45,185 nucleotides of DNA from Hyphomicrobium_A sp964405975 (GTDB lineage: Bacteria > Pseudomonadota > Alphaproteobacteria > Rhizobiales > Hyphomicrobiaceae). Position numbers and translations under genes: made by a program. Location of the stretch: the NCBI GenBank assembly GCA_964405975.1, contig CAYOPW010000014.1, positions 1-45,185 of the forward strand, given 5' to 3'. Each line of letters starts with the position of its first letter. Position 1 is the stretch's first letter. The notes under the pieces are model-generated. The model did no database searches and was not told the origin of the DNA. It was given only the letters and a program-made list of their open reading frames with translations. This document shows, in pieces, positions 25,096-33,210 of this stretch.

Positions 25096-25110
25096 TTAAG
25101 GCTCCTTTAA
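25096..25110. promoter_or_regulatory. CtrA box 2 upstream of the barrel gene
   Basis: TTAA-GGCTCCT-TTAA, the second exact CtrA-type site in this gap, 58 bases from the first. CATAAG at 25131-25136 is a possible -10 element, but the spacing is not ideal. Confidence 0.55.
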
Positions 25111-25386
25111 GTCTTATGACTGATAGTCGGCATAAGAACATCGTGGGTTCGCGTTCGCACGCCGTGTAAATGCGCGGCGCGACGACCCAAGCCCCGCGCG
25201 TCTATCGCGGCTCTCGTGTTTTCCAGTTCGGTTCTCTTGTTCGTTTAAGCGTCTGTCAGGCGCGTATCGGTCGATGCCTCCCAACGGGCAACGGCTGGTG
25301 CCCGGCTTCAAAGCGGGCTGCCGAAGCAAAAATGGAACCATCGGGCGAGGCCAAGCGTCGCGCGCCTCCAATCGAGGGATTGACAC

Positions 25387-26262
25387 ATGAGACAGATGCT
25401 TTCGAGCTTGGCACTTGCTCTCGCACTCAACGCCGTAATGATCGCGCCTGCATCGGCTGGCGGCGACTGGGGATACAGTAATGGTGTCAATCCGTATGGT
25501 GTCGCGACACCGGTTCCCGCCCCTGCGCCGGTTCCCGTCTACGACGCCAATTGGTATTTCCGCATCGATTTCGGGGCGGGCATGGGTGGAGATCCCAGCG
25601 TATCGGCGACTGGCGCTCCATTTGGATTAGGCCCTGTTCCTGCTCTTGTGCCGTTTGGCTTTGACGCAAACTGGCTCAGCACGAACTATGATGCGATGTT
25701 CACGGCTACTGGGGGTATTGGCTACATATGGGGACCGCATTTTCGCACCGACTTCACTGTCGATCTGCGCTCCCTTGGCGATGTAACCTATAGCGGAAGC
25801 CAAATTTATACTACCGCTGGCAGCGATCGCTTAGTGAGGGTCTCCGACAAAACGGAGATGAACTCCGTGCCGCTTCTTATCAACGGCTACTATGATTTCC
25901 TGGAGGGCAAATCCCTTCGCCCCTATCTCGGCGCTGGGATCGGCTTTACCGTAAATCGGCTCAACCGCAACCACACGTCTACGGATTTCGACTGCGCTGG
26001 TACGTCACCCTGCGTGCCGCCGGGAGCTGGTACCCCGACGACCGCCAATGATTCAAACTACAATATTAGCCTGGCCGCCGCGGCGATGGCGGGGCTCACT
26101 TATAATTGGTCAAGCTATACCGCCATAGATGTCAATTACCGCTACATGTACATCGGCGGCAGCGATGCCGATCTCAGAATAAATGGTGTGGGCACCAAGG
26201 TTAAGATCGGCGATATCAACGAACATCAAATCCGCGTCGGATTGCGCTTCAACGTTCACTAA
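25387..26262 (+). CDS. Outer-membrane beta-barrel protein, unknown role
   Basis: A 291-residue exported protein with a signal peptide (residues 1-24, ending ASA). A proline-rich linker (PVPAPAPVPVYD) comes before a barrel with alternating strands such as WYFRIDFGAGMGG, MFTATGGIGYIWG, FRTDFTVDLRSLGDV, LRPYLGAGIGF, YTAIDVNYRYMYIGG and HQIRVGLRFNVH. Two cysteines (about 206 and 213) may form a loop disulfide. CGAGGGATTGACAC precedes the ATG. The protein is not close to the porin at 765, which lacks the linker. A terminator follows, so the gene is monocistronic. Confidence 0.85.
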   Translation: MRQMLSSLALALALNAVMIAPASAGGDWGYSNGVNPYGVATPVPAPAPVPVYDANWYFRIDFGAGMGGDPSVSATGAPFGLGPVPALVPFGFDANWLSTNYDAMFTATGGIGYIWGPHFRTDFTVDLRSLGDVTYSGSQIYTTAGSDRLVRVSDKTEMNSVPLLINGYYDFLEGKSLRPYLGAGIGFTVNRLNRNHTSTDFDCAGTSPCVPPGAGTPTTANDSNYNISLAAAAMAGLTYNWSSYTAIDVNYRYMYIGGSDADLRINGVGTKVKIGDINEHQIRVGLRFNVH

Positions 26263-26287
26263 AAATCCATTGCAGCGCCAGATCACT

Positions 26288-26310
26288 GGGCGGGCTTCGG
26301 CCCGCCCTTC
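26288..26310 (+). terminator. Terminator of the 25.4 kb barrel gene
   Basis: A perfect 8-base stem GGGCGGGC/GCCCGCCC with a TTCG tetraloop starts 26 bases after the stop codon. The T-run after it is short (TTCTGCGTTT). Confidence 0.75.
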
Positions 26311-26406
26311 TGCGTTTACGCAAGTCAATTGACGCAGCCCCCATGAACGCCTAGACCGCCAAGGCCGTCGCGCAATTAACGACACAGCCTACCCGTACAA
26401 CGAGAA

Positions 26407-27588
26407 ATGAGCCCAAAACCTAAGCCCAAGCCTGAGCGATGCCCGCTCAACCCGAACTTTTCCAGCGGGCCGTGCGCCAAGCGACCGGGGTGGACGCCGA
26501 AGGTTCTCAAGACCGCCCTTGTTGGCCGCGCACATCGCGCGCGGGAATGTAAGGAGCGGCTGAAGCTCGTGGTCGATAAGACACACCGGATTCTCGAGCT
26601 TCCGCCCGATTATCGCGTTGCCATCGTGCCGGGATCAGATACCGGCGCATTCGAGATGGCGCTGTGGACGATGTTGGGCGCGCGTGGTGTCGACGTTCTC
26701 TCCTGGGACGCTTTTGGCACGCTTTGGGTGCAAGACATCGTGCGTCATCTCAAAATTGAAGATGCACGCGTGATGGAAGCCGACTACGGCCGCCTTCCCG
26801 ATTTAAGCGTTGTAGATTTCGAGCGCGACGTTGTGTTTACCTGGAACGGCACCACTTCGGGTGTGCGTGTCCCGAACGGCGATTGGATTCCTGGGGACCG
26901 GCGCGGTTTGACGTTCGTCGACGCAACGTCCGCCGTCTTTGCCCAAGACGTCGACTGGGACAAGGTCGATGTCGCCACCTTCTCCTGGCAGAAGGTTTCA
27001 GGCGGCGAAGCGGCGCACGGCATGATCGTCCTTTCCCCGCAGGCGGTGGAGCGTCTTGAAAGCTATGTGCCGCCGTGGCCGGTGCCGAAGGTGTTCCGTC
27101 TCACCAAGGCATACCGGTTGATCGAAGGGCTTTTCAAAGGTGAGACGATCAACACACCGTCGATGCTGTGCGTGGAGGATTATCTTGACGCACTAGACTG
27201 GGCCGAAGGGATAGGAGGTCTTAAGGCGCTGCAAGCCCGCGCCGATGCGAATGCGGCGGTCATTTTCGACTGGATTGAAAGCAGTTCTTGGATTGTCAAC
27301 TTGGCTGTCGACCCTGCTACCCGATCCAATACATCGGTATGTCTGCGGATAGATCATCCTGCGGTCACCTCCCAAGGCACCACGTCCGAGGATCAGGTCT
27401 GCAAGCAAATTGCCGCCCTGCTTAGCGAGGAGGGTGTAGCTAAGGACATTGGCGCCTACCGTGCCGCGCCGCCCGGCCTTAGAATTTGGTGCGGATCGAC
27501 CGTGGAGCAATCTGACTTAGATAGGCTCACGCCTTGGCTCGACTGGGCCTTTGAGTACGCGGTCGCGGGTTTGAACAAAACCGCCTGA
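26407..27588 (+). CDS. serC: Phosphoserine aminotransferase, alphaproteobacterial type
   Basis: A 393-residue PLP enzyme that makes phosphoserine from phosphohydroxypyruvate in serine synthesis. It has the N-terminal NPNFSSGPCAKRPGW, PGSDTGAFEMALW, and the PLP lysine Lys196 in TFSWQKVSGGEAAHGM, features of the alphaproteobacterial/archaeal type. A lysine-proline run (PKPKPKPER) precedes the conserved part. serA, its usual partner in this order, is absent from the window; a MuiA-like gene follows instead. Confidence 0.95.
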   Translation: MSPKPKPKPERCPLNPNFSSGPCAKRPGWTPKVLKTALVGRAHRARECKERLKLVVDKTHRILELPPDYRVAIVPGSDTGAFEMALWTMLGARGVDVLSWDAFGTLWVQDIVRHLKIEDARVMEADYGRLPDLSVVDFERDVVFTWNGTTSGVRVPNGDWIPGDRRGLTFVDATSAVFAQDVDWDKVDVATFSWQKVSGGEAAHGMIVLSPQAVERLESYVPPWPVPKVFRLTKAYRLIEGLFKGETINTPSMLCVEDYLDALDWAEGIGGLKALQARADANAAVIFDWIESSSWIVNLAVDPATRSNTSVCLRIDHPAVTSQGTTSEDQVCKQIAALLSEEGVAKDIGAYRAAPPGLRIWCGSTVEQSDLDRLTPWLDWAFEYAVAGLNKTA

Positions 27589-27685
27589 TACGGCCATGCG
27601 TGCCAACGGCAGGCACAGCCGGCCCGTCGTCATAATTCAGACGCGATACGCGCCCACTCGTGAGGGAAAAGAAACGAGGAAAAGA

Positions 27686-29380
27686 ATGAGAACTGCAATT
27701 ACAGCCGTTGGCCTTTGGCTGGTCGTTCTGACAGCGACGGCGACGGCTGCAGAGGTTTCCGCGACCTCCCGCATCGACTCGGTGACTGTCTACATGTCTG
27801 GCGCTCAAGTGGCGCGTAGCGCCAGCGTCGCGCTGGATGCGGGTGAGTATACGATTGTGTTCAACGACCTGCCCGCTGAAGCCGTTCCTGGTTCTATTCG
27901 TGTTGACGGCAAGGCGACGGCCAAGCTCGACATACAGTCTGTCGATGCGCGCCGCCTTTACATTCCACGCGCCGACCAGGCCGTACTGCATGCGGAGCGC
28001 AAACGCCTGGAGGACGAGATCGAGAAACTGCGCGACGAACGCGGATTGGCGCAAGGACAGGAGGACGCCGCCCAAGCGCAAAAGAGGCTCCTCAACAATC
28101 TTGCTCAAATGCCTGCCCGCCCGCCTGAAGGCAAGGTATCGACTCAACCCGTCCCGCAAACGGATTGGGCCCAAATACTCGCGCTCATCGGAACTGGCGT
28201 GACTCAGGCACAGCGCAGTGCACTCGAAGCCGAAGTGACCAAGCGCGAACTTGACCGCAAGATTGAAGAGCTGGAGAAAAAGCTCTCTGAGGTCGCCCCC
28301 GCACGCGTTGAGCGCACCGAGGTGAAAGTGTTCGTCACGGCCGCAGCGGCGCTCGACGCGGATCTGACCGTGCGCTACCAGGTGCGCAATGCGAGCTGGC
28401 TACCACGTTATGATGCGCGGCTTGATACTGGCTCCAAGACGGCCGCCCCGCGCCTCGAACTGACGCGCCGCGCTGAGATCAAGCAGCGCACCGGGGAAAC
28501 CTGGGACAATATCGCTTTGCGGTTATCCACCACGCGTCCCACCGCCAACGCGGCCGCACCTGAGCTGCAAACAGAGACAGTCGATTTTAAGCCTGAGATG
28601 GAACCGGGATTGGCCGAAGCTCCCTTGCCTCGGGCGCCTGCAAAGCGCTTGGCCCGCAAGCGTCAGGAAGACGCACGCGACGAGTGGAGACCCAAAGCCT
28701 TCGATCTCGCGGCGTCTCCGAACGTCGCGCCGACAAATGCAAACGTTGCCGCAGCGCCGTTTCAGGCCGTGTTCGCTGTTCCAGGCCGGCTCACGATTCC
28801 AGGAACAGGTGAAGCCAAGCGCGTGCAATTGCAGCAGAATAACATCGAACCGATGCTGACCGTCCGTACCGTGCCCAAAATTGATCCCAAGGCTTATCTC
28901 TACGTAAAACTCATTCTTCCCAAAGGATCACCACTGTTGCCCGGTGCTGTGTCGTTGTTCCGCGACGGCGCCTTCGTTGGCACCAGCCAGCTACCAGTCT
29001 TGGCACCCGGCGAAGAGCATGAGCTTGGCTTCGGCGCCGACGACCAAGTGCGCGTGCGTCACGCCATCGTCGGTAAGACCCGTGGTGAGACGGGCCTCAT
29101 CTCGTTGTCGCGGACCGACAGCCGTGAATTCCGAATCACGGTGAAGAATCAGCACGAGCGCGCCGTGGATCTTGTCGTGCTTGACCAAATCCCCGTCTCG
29201 CTGAACGAGGAAATCAAAGTCGACCTCCTCGGGCCGACGAAGCCGACAAAGCGCAACCTTGACGATAAGCGCGGCGTCATCGCTTTTGAGTCTAAGCTGG
29301 AGCCCGAGAGCGAGCGTGTTATAGAATTTGGCTATCGTGTCACCTGGCCCGGCAAACGCCCAATAATCTATAGCCGTTAA
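27686..29380 (+). CDS. MuiA/DUF4139 family exported protein
   Basis: A 564-residue protein with a signal peptide (MRTAITAVGLWLVVLTATATAAE). It opens with the DUF4140-type domain (RIDSVTVYMSGAQVARSASV, GEYTIVFNDLPAEA). A coiled coil follows at about residues 105-230 (AERKRLEDEIEKLRDERG; KRELDRKIEELEKKLSEV), then the DUF4139 beta-rich domain (VRYQVRNASWLPRYDARLD, LTRRAEIKQRTGETWDNIAL). The family is described as mucoidy inhibitor A-like, but its biochemical role is unknown. ACGAGGAAAAG precedes the ATG. A longer frame from 27596 lacks a ribosome site and would hide the signal peptide. Confidence 0.82.
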   Translation: MRTAITAVGLWLVVLTATATAAEVSATSRIDSVTVYMSGAQVARSASVALDAGEYTIVFNDLPAEAVPGSIRVDGKATAKLDIQSVDARRLYIPRADQAVLHAERKRLEDEIEKLRDERGLAQGQEDAAQAQKRLLNNLAQMPARPPEGKVSTQPVPQTDWAQILALIGTGVTQAQRSALEAEVTKRELDRKIEELEKKLSEVAPARVERTEVKVFVTAAAALDADLTVRYQVRNASWLPRYDARLDTGSKTAAPRLELTRRAEIKQRTGETWDNIALRLSTTRPTANAAAPELQTETVDFKPEMEPGLAEAPLPRAPAKRLARKRQEDARDEWRPKAFDLAASPNVAPTNANVAAAPFQAVFAVPGRLTIPGTGEAKRVQLQQNNIEPMLTVRTVPKIDPKAYLYVKLILPKGSPLLPGAVSLFRDGAFVGTSQLPVLAPGEEHELGFGADDQVRVRHAIVGKTRGETGLISLSRTDSREFRITVKNQHERAVDLVVLDQIPVSLNEEIKVDLLGPTKPTKRNLDDKRGVIAFESKLEPESERVIEFGYRVTWPGKRPIIYSR

Positions 29381-29523
29381 GCTCTTGGCCGAGCGTACGG
29401 GCAATACTCAAACGTTCAATATCAAGGTGCAGAGAAGGCCTTGGCCGCAGTCGCAACGGGCGCGGAATTAGGGCTCGTCAGACCGGCGGGGCTTGGTTTG
29501 CGCGAATCTGCGCTATAAGGCCT

Positions 29524-29553
29524 CTTGGCCCTGGCCGCTTCGCCGGGGCCAAG
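29524..29553 (+). promoter_or_regulatory. Stable hairpin in the purA leader
   Basis: CTTGGCCC (29524-29531) pairs with GGGCCAAG (29546-29553). The stem continues inward through a T:G and three G/C pairs to a 6-base loop, 12 pairs in total. It ends 18 bases before the purA start codon. A weak promoter-like TTGGTT/TATAAG pair (29493-29519, 15-base spacer) lies just before it. Confidence 0.45.
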
Positions 29554-29571
29554 TCATGAATTGGGCACAAG

Positions 29572-30864
29572 ATGGCGAACGTCGCAGTTGTTGGCGCCCA
29601 GTGGGGCGACGAAGGAAAAGGCAAGATCGTCGATTGGCTATCGGAGCGCGCCGACATCGTCGTGCGATTCCAGGGCGGTCACAACGCCGGCCATACGCTC
29701 GTTATCGGCGATAATACTTATAAGCTGTCGCTGCTGCCCTCCGGCGTCGTGCGTCCTGGCAAACTAGGCGTCATTGGCAACGGTGTCGTCATCGATCCCT
29801 GGGCATTGACCCAAGAGATTGAACAACTGAACAGCCAAGGCGTTGCCGTTGACCGCAAGAATTTGCGCATCGCGGAGAACGCTACGCTCATTCTGCCGCC
29901 ACACCGCGAGCTCGATATTCTCAGGGAGGAAGCGGCGGGCGCGGGAAAGATTGGCACCACGGGCCGCGGCATAGGCCCTGCGTACGAAGACAAGGTCGGC
30001 CGTCGCGCTATTCGCGTGCAGGATTTGCGCAACCTCGACACGCTCGGTCCCAAGGTCGATCGTATCCTCGTGCACCACAACGCACTGCGTCGCGGCCTGG
30101 GTCAGCCGGAGCTGTCCAACGAAAAGCTAATGGCTGAGCTGGCTGAGATCGCGCCAAAGATCTTGCCCTTCATGGATGTCACCTGGGATCTCCTGGATCG
30201 CGCGCGGCGCTCAGGCAAGCGCATCCTATTTGAAGGCGCGCAAGGAGCGCTGCTTGATATCGATCATGGCACCTATCCCTTCGTCACGTCGTCCAACACG
30301 ATTGCCGCGCAAGCCGCCACGGGTTCAGGTCTTGGACCCCGCGCGGTTGGCTATGTTCTGGGCATTGCCAAGGCCTATACGACGCGCGTGGGCGCGGGGC
30401 CTTTCCCAACAGAGCTCGACGATGAGATCGGCAATCGGCTGGGTGAACGGGGCCGCGAGTTTGGCACGGTCACGGGACGCAAACGCCGCTGTGGTTGGTT
30501 CGACGCCACACTCGTGCGCCAGACCATCAAGGTTGCTGGCATTGACGGCATCGCACTGACCAAACTGGACGTGCTCGACGGTTTCGACGAGATCAAGGTC
30601 GGCGTCGGCTACAAGCTCAATGGCGAGGATCTTGACCGGTTACCGGCGGGCCAGAACGCGCAGTCACGCGTTGAGCCGGTATACGAAATACTCGAAGGGT
30701 GGACGCAGTCGACGCACGGCGCGCGCAGTTGGGCCGATTTGCCCGCGCAAGCCGTCAAATACGTGCGCTATATCGAGGAATTGATAGAGTGCCCGGTGAC
30801 GCTGCTCTCCACGTCGCCTGAGCGCGACGACACCATTCTTATGAAAGACCCGTTCTCTGACTGA
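29572..30864 (+). CDS. purA: Adenylosuccinate synthase
   Basis: A 430-residue GTP-dependent enzyme that joins IMP and aspartate on the way to AMP. It starts MANVAVVGAQWGDEGKGKIVD with the GDEGKGK phosphate loop (catalytic Asp13), then RFQGGHNAGHTLV with the catalytic histidine. GTTGRGIGPAYEDK, FEGAQGALLDIDHGTYPFVTSSN and TGRKRRCGWFD complete the family signatures. The leader carries a stable hairpin that may influence its translation or stability. Confidence 0.98.
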   Translation: MANVAVVGAQWGDEGKGKIVDWLSERADIVVRFQGGHNAGHTLVIGDNTYKLSLLPSGVVRPGKLGVIGNGVVIDPWALTQEIEQLNSQGVAVDRKNLRIAENATLILPPHRELDILREEAAGAGKIGTTGRGIGPAYEDKVGRRAIRVQDLRNLDTLGPKVDRILVHHNALRRGLGQPELSNEKLMAELAEIAPKILPFMDVTWDLLDRARRSGKRILFEGAQGALLDIDHGTYPFVTSSNTIAAQAATGSGLGPRAVGYVLGIAKAYTTRVGAGPFPTELDDEIGNRLGERGREFGTVTGRKRRCGWFDATLVRQTIKVAGIDGIALTKLDVLDGFDEIKVGVGYKLNGEDLDRLPAGQNAQSRVEPVYEILEGWTQSTHGARSWADLPAQAVKYVRYIEELIECPVTLLSTSPERDDTILMKDPFSD

Positions 30865-30880
30865 GGCAGAGCACACGTCC

Positions 30881-31330
30881 GTGCAAATCTACGTCGATGC
30901 GGACGCGTGCCCCGTCAAAGACGAGGTCGTGCGCGTGGCCGCGCGCCACGGGCTTGCCGTTCACATGGTTTCCAATTCTTGGATGCGCATTGCCGGCAGC
31001 CCACTTGTCAATCGGATTGTTGTCGAGGAGGGGCCGGATGCAGCCGACGACTGGATCGCCACGCAGATCGGTTCCGGTGATATTGCGGTTACGGCGGACA
31101 TCCCGCTTGCGGCCCGCTGCTTAAAGGCTGGTGCAAAGGTCATTGGCCCGACGGGCCGGCTCTTCACCGAGAGCAGCATCGGCATGGCACTGGCAATGCG
31201 CGATCTGATGGCTGATTTGCGGGAGACAGGGCAGGTGCAAGGCACCAACGCTGCGTTCAGTCGTCAGGACCGCTCGCGCTTTCTGCAAGCATTGGAGCAG
31301 GCGATCCAGGATGTGCACCGGGGGCGGTAA
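30881..31330 (+). CDS. YaiI/YqxD (UPF0178) family protein
   Basis: A 149-residue protein that starts at GTG 30881, 16 bases after purA, and is probably co-transcribed with it. It has the family pattern: YVDADACPVKDEVVRVA at the start, DDWIATQIGSGDIAVTADIPLAARCL in the middle and TGRLFTESSIGMALAMRDLM towards the end. The conserved aspartates are reminiscent of PIN-like nucleases, but no activity is established. No strong ribosome site is visible. Confidence 0.9.
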   Translation: MQIYVDADACPVKDEVVRVAARHGLAVHMVSNSWMRIAGSPLVNRIVVEEGPDAADDWIATQIGSGDIAVTADIPLAARCLKAGAKVIGPTGRLFTESSIGMALAMRDLMADLRETGQVQGTNAAFSRQDRSRFLQALEQAIQDVHRGR

Positions 31331-31346
31331 AACTGTTTGCTTCAGC

Positions 31347-31871
31347 TTAGTCAAATAACCGCAGCGCGTTGCCCGAAAGTAGACCGCCCGTTATGCCGAT
31401 GTCGGCAAACCTCGCCTGGCCGGCTACGTAGTCGGCCGAGATGTCGATCTGCGGCATCCTCTTTGAAAGCTCCTTGATGGAGGCGGCATAAACGAGGCGA
31501 GGGATCCCGCACCAAAGGATTGCCCCCATCGACATCGCGCACGGTTCGGCCGTCGAATAGATGGTTGTCTCCTTAAATGTCTCCGGCTCATGCCCATTTA
31601 AGAAATCGCGGATTGCAACCATAACAGCGTGTGCAGTTGGATCGCTGTTACGTTTTGTATTGTCGCGGCCTAGTGCCAGCACTTTTTCTTCGCGCACGAT
31701 GACAGCTCCGAAGGGACGATCACCCTTCTTCGCCTCCTCTATGGCGAAATTCATGAATTCGCTGTCCTTGTTCTCGGCGGGTGCTGCCTTCGCACGCGGG
31801 CTTTGACTCTGGGTGAAGGTAGCGGCAACAAGCACCGCGCCACTTCCGGTCAGCAAAGTCCGTCTCTGCAT
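31347..31871 (-). CDS. Exported deaminase-fold protein lacking key active-site residues
   Basis: A 174-residue protein of the cytidine/guanine deaminase fold (PFGAVIV, AHAVMVAIRDFL, IYSTAEPCAMSMGAILWCGIPRLVYA). The N-terminus MQRRTLLTGSGAVLVAATFT looks like a signal with a twin-arginine-like start, so export is likely, which is unusual for this fold. The catalytic HAE motif reads HAV (His81, Val83) and the zinc motif PCxxC reads PCAMS (Cys111, Ser114). The proton-shuttle glutamate and one zinc cysteine are thus missing. GGAGGAAGCACA fixes the ATG at 31871. It lies 73 bases after the GNAT gene on the same strand. Confidence 0.8.
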   Translation of the reverse strand: MQRRTLLTGSGAVLVAATFTQSQSPRAKAAPAENKDSEFMNFAIEEAKKGDRPFGAVIVREEKVLALGRDNTKRNSDPTAHAVMVAIRDFLNGHEPETFKETTIYSTAEPCAMSMGAILWCGIPRLVYAASIKELSKRMPQIDISADYVAGQARFADIGITGGLLSGNALRLFD

Positions 31872-31944
31872 TGTGCTTCCTCCCGCATGCGGCGTCCGAT
31901 ACGACATTCTTTCATGAACATACGACGAGCATTTGTTCTGGTCA

Positions 31945-32448
31945 TCACACACGTTTGCCCAGAACCGGGCCCTGAAATGTGGCGAGCGCTCCAGGGATTA
32001 GCTCAGCAGCAAGTAGGCGTGCCGGTGCAACTGGGCCCGGCAGCGTGATCTGACCCGGTGGAACGGGGGCAAAACCGAAACGTCCATAGTATGATTCATC
32101 ACCGACGAGTACGACCAGCGGCACTCCGGCAGCCTTCACGTCCTCAAGTGCCTCGCGCGCGAGTTTCTTCGCATAGCCCTTTCCCGCGAATTCCGGGTCG
32201 ACGGCAAGCGGACCCAGGAGTAGTGGCCCTTCGTCGCCGCCAATCGTCACATGGGTGAAGCCCACAGAGGCGATCATGCGTTCGTTCAGACATGCCACCC
32301 TGCAGAAACGAGAGATCGGCGCTGTGCCTTCGCGCACGCGATAAGCTGTACGGGTAAAGCGGCCAGGTCCGAAAACCTTGGCATGGAGTTGTGAGACGCT
32401 GTGTAAGTCGTCCGGCGCTACGGGCCGGTTTACGATTTCGTTCGGCAT
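31945..32448 (-). CDS. GNAT-family N-acetyltransferase
   Basis: A 167-residue GNAT with the acetyl-CoA-binding segment LLLGPLAVDPEFAGKGYAKKLAREAL and the YhbS-like ending VGDESYYGRFGFAPV. The acceptor is unknown. The ATG at 32448 (MPNEIVNRPV) is preferred over a TTG six codons upstream. It lies upstream of the exported deaminase gene and is probably in the same transcript. Confidence 0.85.
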   Translation of the reverse strand: MPNEIVNRPVAPDDLHSVSQLHAKVFGPGRFTRTAYRVREGTAPISRFCRVACLNERMIASVGFTHVTIGGDEGPLLLGPLAVDPEFAGKGYAKKLAREALEDVKAAGVPLVVLVGDESYYGRFGFAPVPPGQITLPGPVAPARLLAAELIPGALATFQGPVLGKRV

Positions 32449-32632
32449 TTTTGAGATCTGCGACAAGGATTCGAGAGAGAGTCACGCTAAAACGTGTGCA
32501 GCGTGACGGGTGGATCAAACGCAAACAGCGTGGGCGGGGCGTCGGCCTCGTCGCAGCACAGGTTCATGATCTCGAAATTTCCTCATCATGGGGCGCGCAT
32601 TTAGCACGGGTTTGCGGCGCAGTCCATGTTTC

Positions 32633-33094
32633 TCACCACATCACATTACGCGGTTCTCCGTCGAGAACTTCGAGGATGCGCTGGTGCGCGCCCTGGACGA
32701 GGTCAGGGGGTAATGCCTCCCGCTCAAAGAAAGCCTGCTCGGCGATTTCGTGATTTGGGCGCGGGGGATGAAGCTGCTCCCAGTGCCGCACCACGTAGAG
32801 GGCAATGTGATCGCTTGGGAAAACGGGGAAATTCGCGTAGATCCCGAAAAGCTCGACCGGTCCAGATAAGATTATGCCGGTCTCCTCCTTTAACTCACGT
32901 GCCAAAGCCTGTTGGGCCGTTTCGTTGCGCTCTACGCCGCCGCCAGGAAAGTGCCAACCCGGCCGGTATGTATGCCGGACCAGAAGGATGCGCCCATTCT
33001 TGCTAAGGACAAGCCCCTGCGCACCCAGGGTCAGCCCGCGCGAGATGCGCCAATAGCGTTGCAGAGCTTTGTTGACCAGCGAGTTAAAAAGCAC
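32633..33094 (-). CDS. NUDIX hydrolase
   Basis: A 153-residue protein with a complete Nudix box at residues 52-74: G-x5-E58-x7-R66-ELKEETGI. It hydrolyses a nucleoside diphosphate linked to another group; the substrate is unknown. The GTG at 33094 directly after GGAGGTCGC is taken as the start. The ATG 26 codons upstream has no ribosome site and adds a low-similarity basic segment. It is divergent from the phosphoesterase gene at 33211. Confidence 0.88.
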   Translation of the reverse strand: MLFNSLVNKALQRYWRISRGLTLGAQGLVLSKNGRILLVRHTYRPGWHFPGGGVERNETAQQALARELKEETGIILSGPVELFGIYANFPVFPSDHIALYVVRHWEQLHPPRPNHEIAEQAFFEREALPPDLVQGAHQRILEVLDGEPRNVMW

Positions 33095-33210
33095 GCGACC
33101 TCCAGGCTTCTTCCGCGACCTTTTGGCCGCGTTGCAATCATCTTGGTAAGAACATCCCGTCTGCCGGGTCATGCTAGGGTAAAAATAACAAGAGTTGGCT
33201 TAAAGGACCC

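Larger units (their letters stand above)
24961..25386. other. Intergenic region with two CtrA boxes
   Basis: A 426-base gap with no credible gene. It is notable for two exact TTAA-N7-TTAA sites in its first third (listed) and a GC-rich second half that shows nothing recognisable. A frame from 25170 runs into the barrel gene in another register and is a shadow. Confidence 0.5.
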
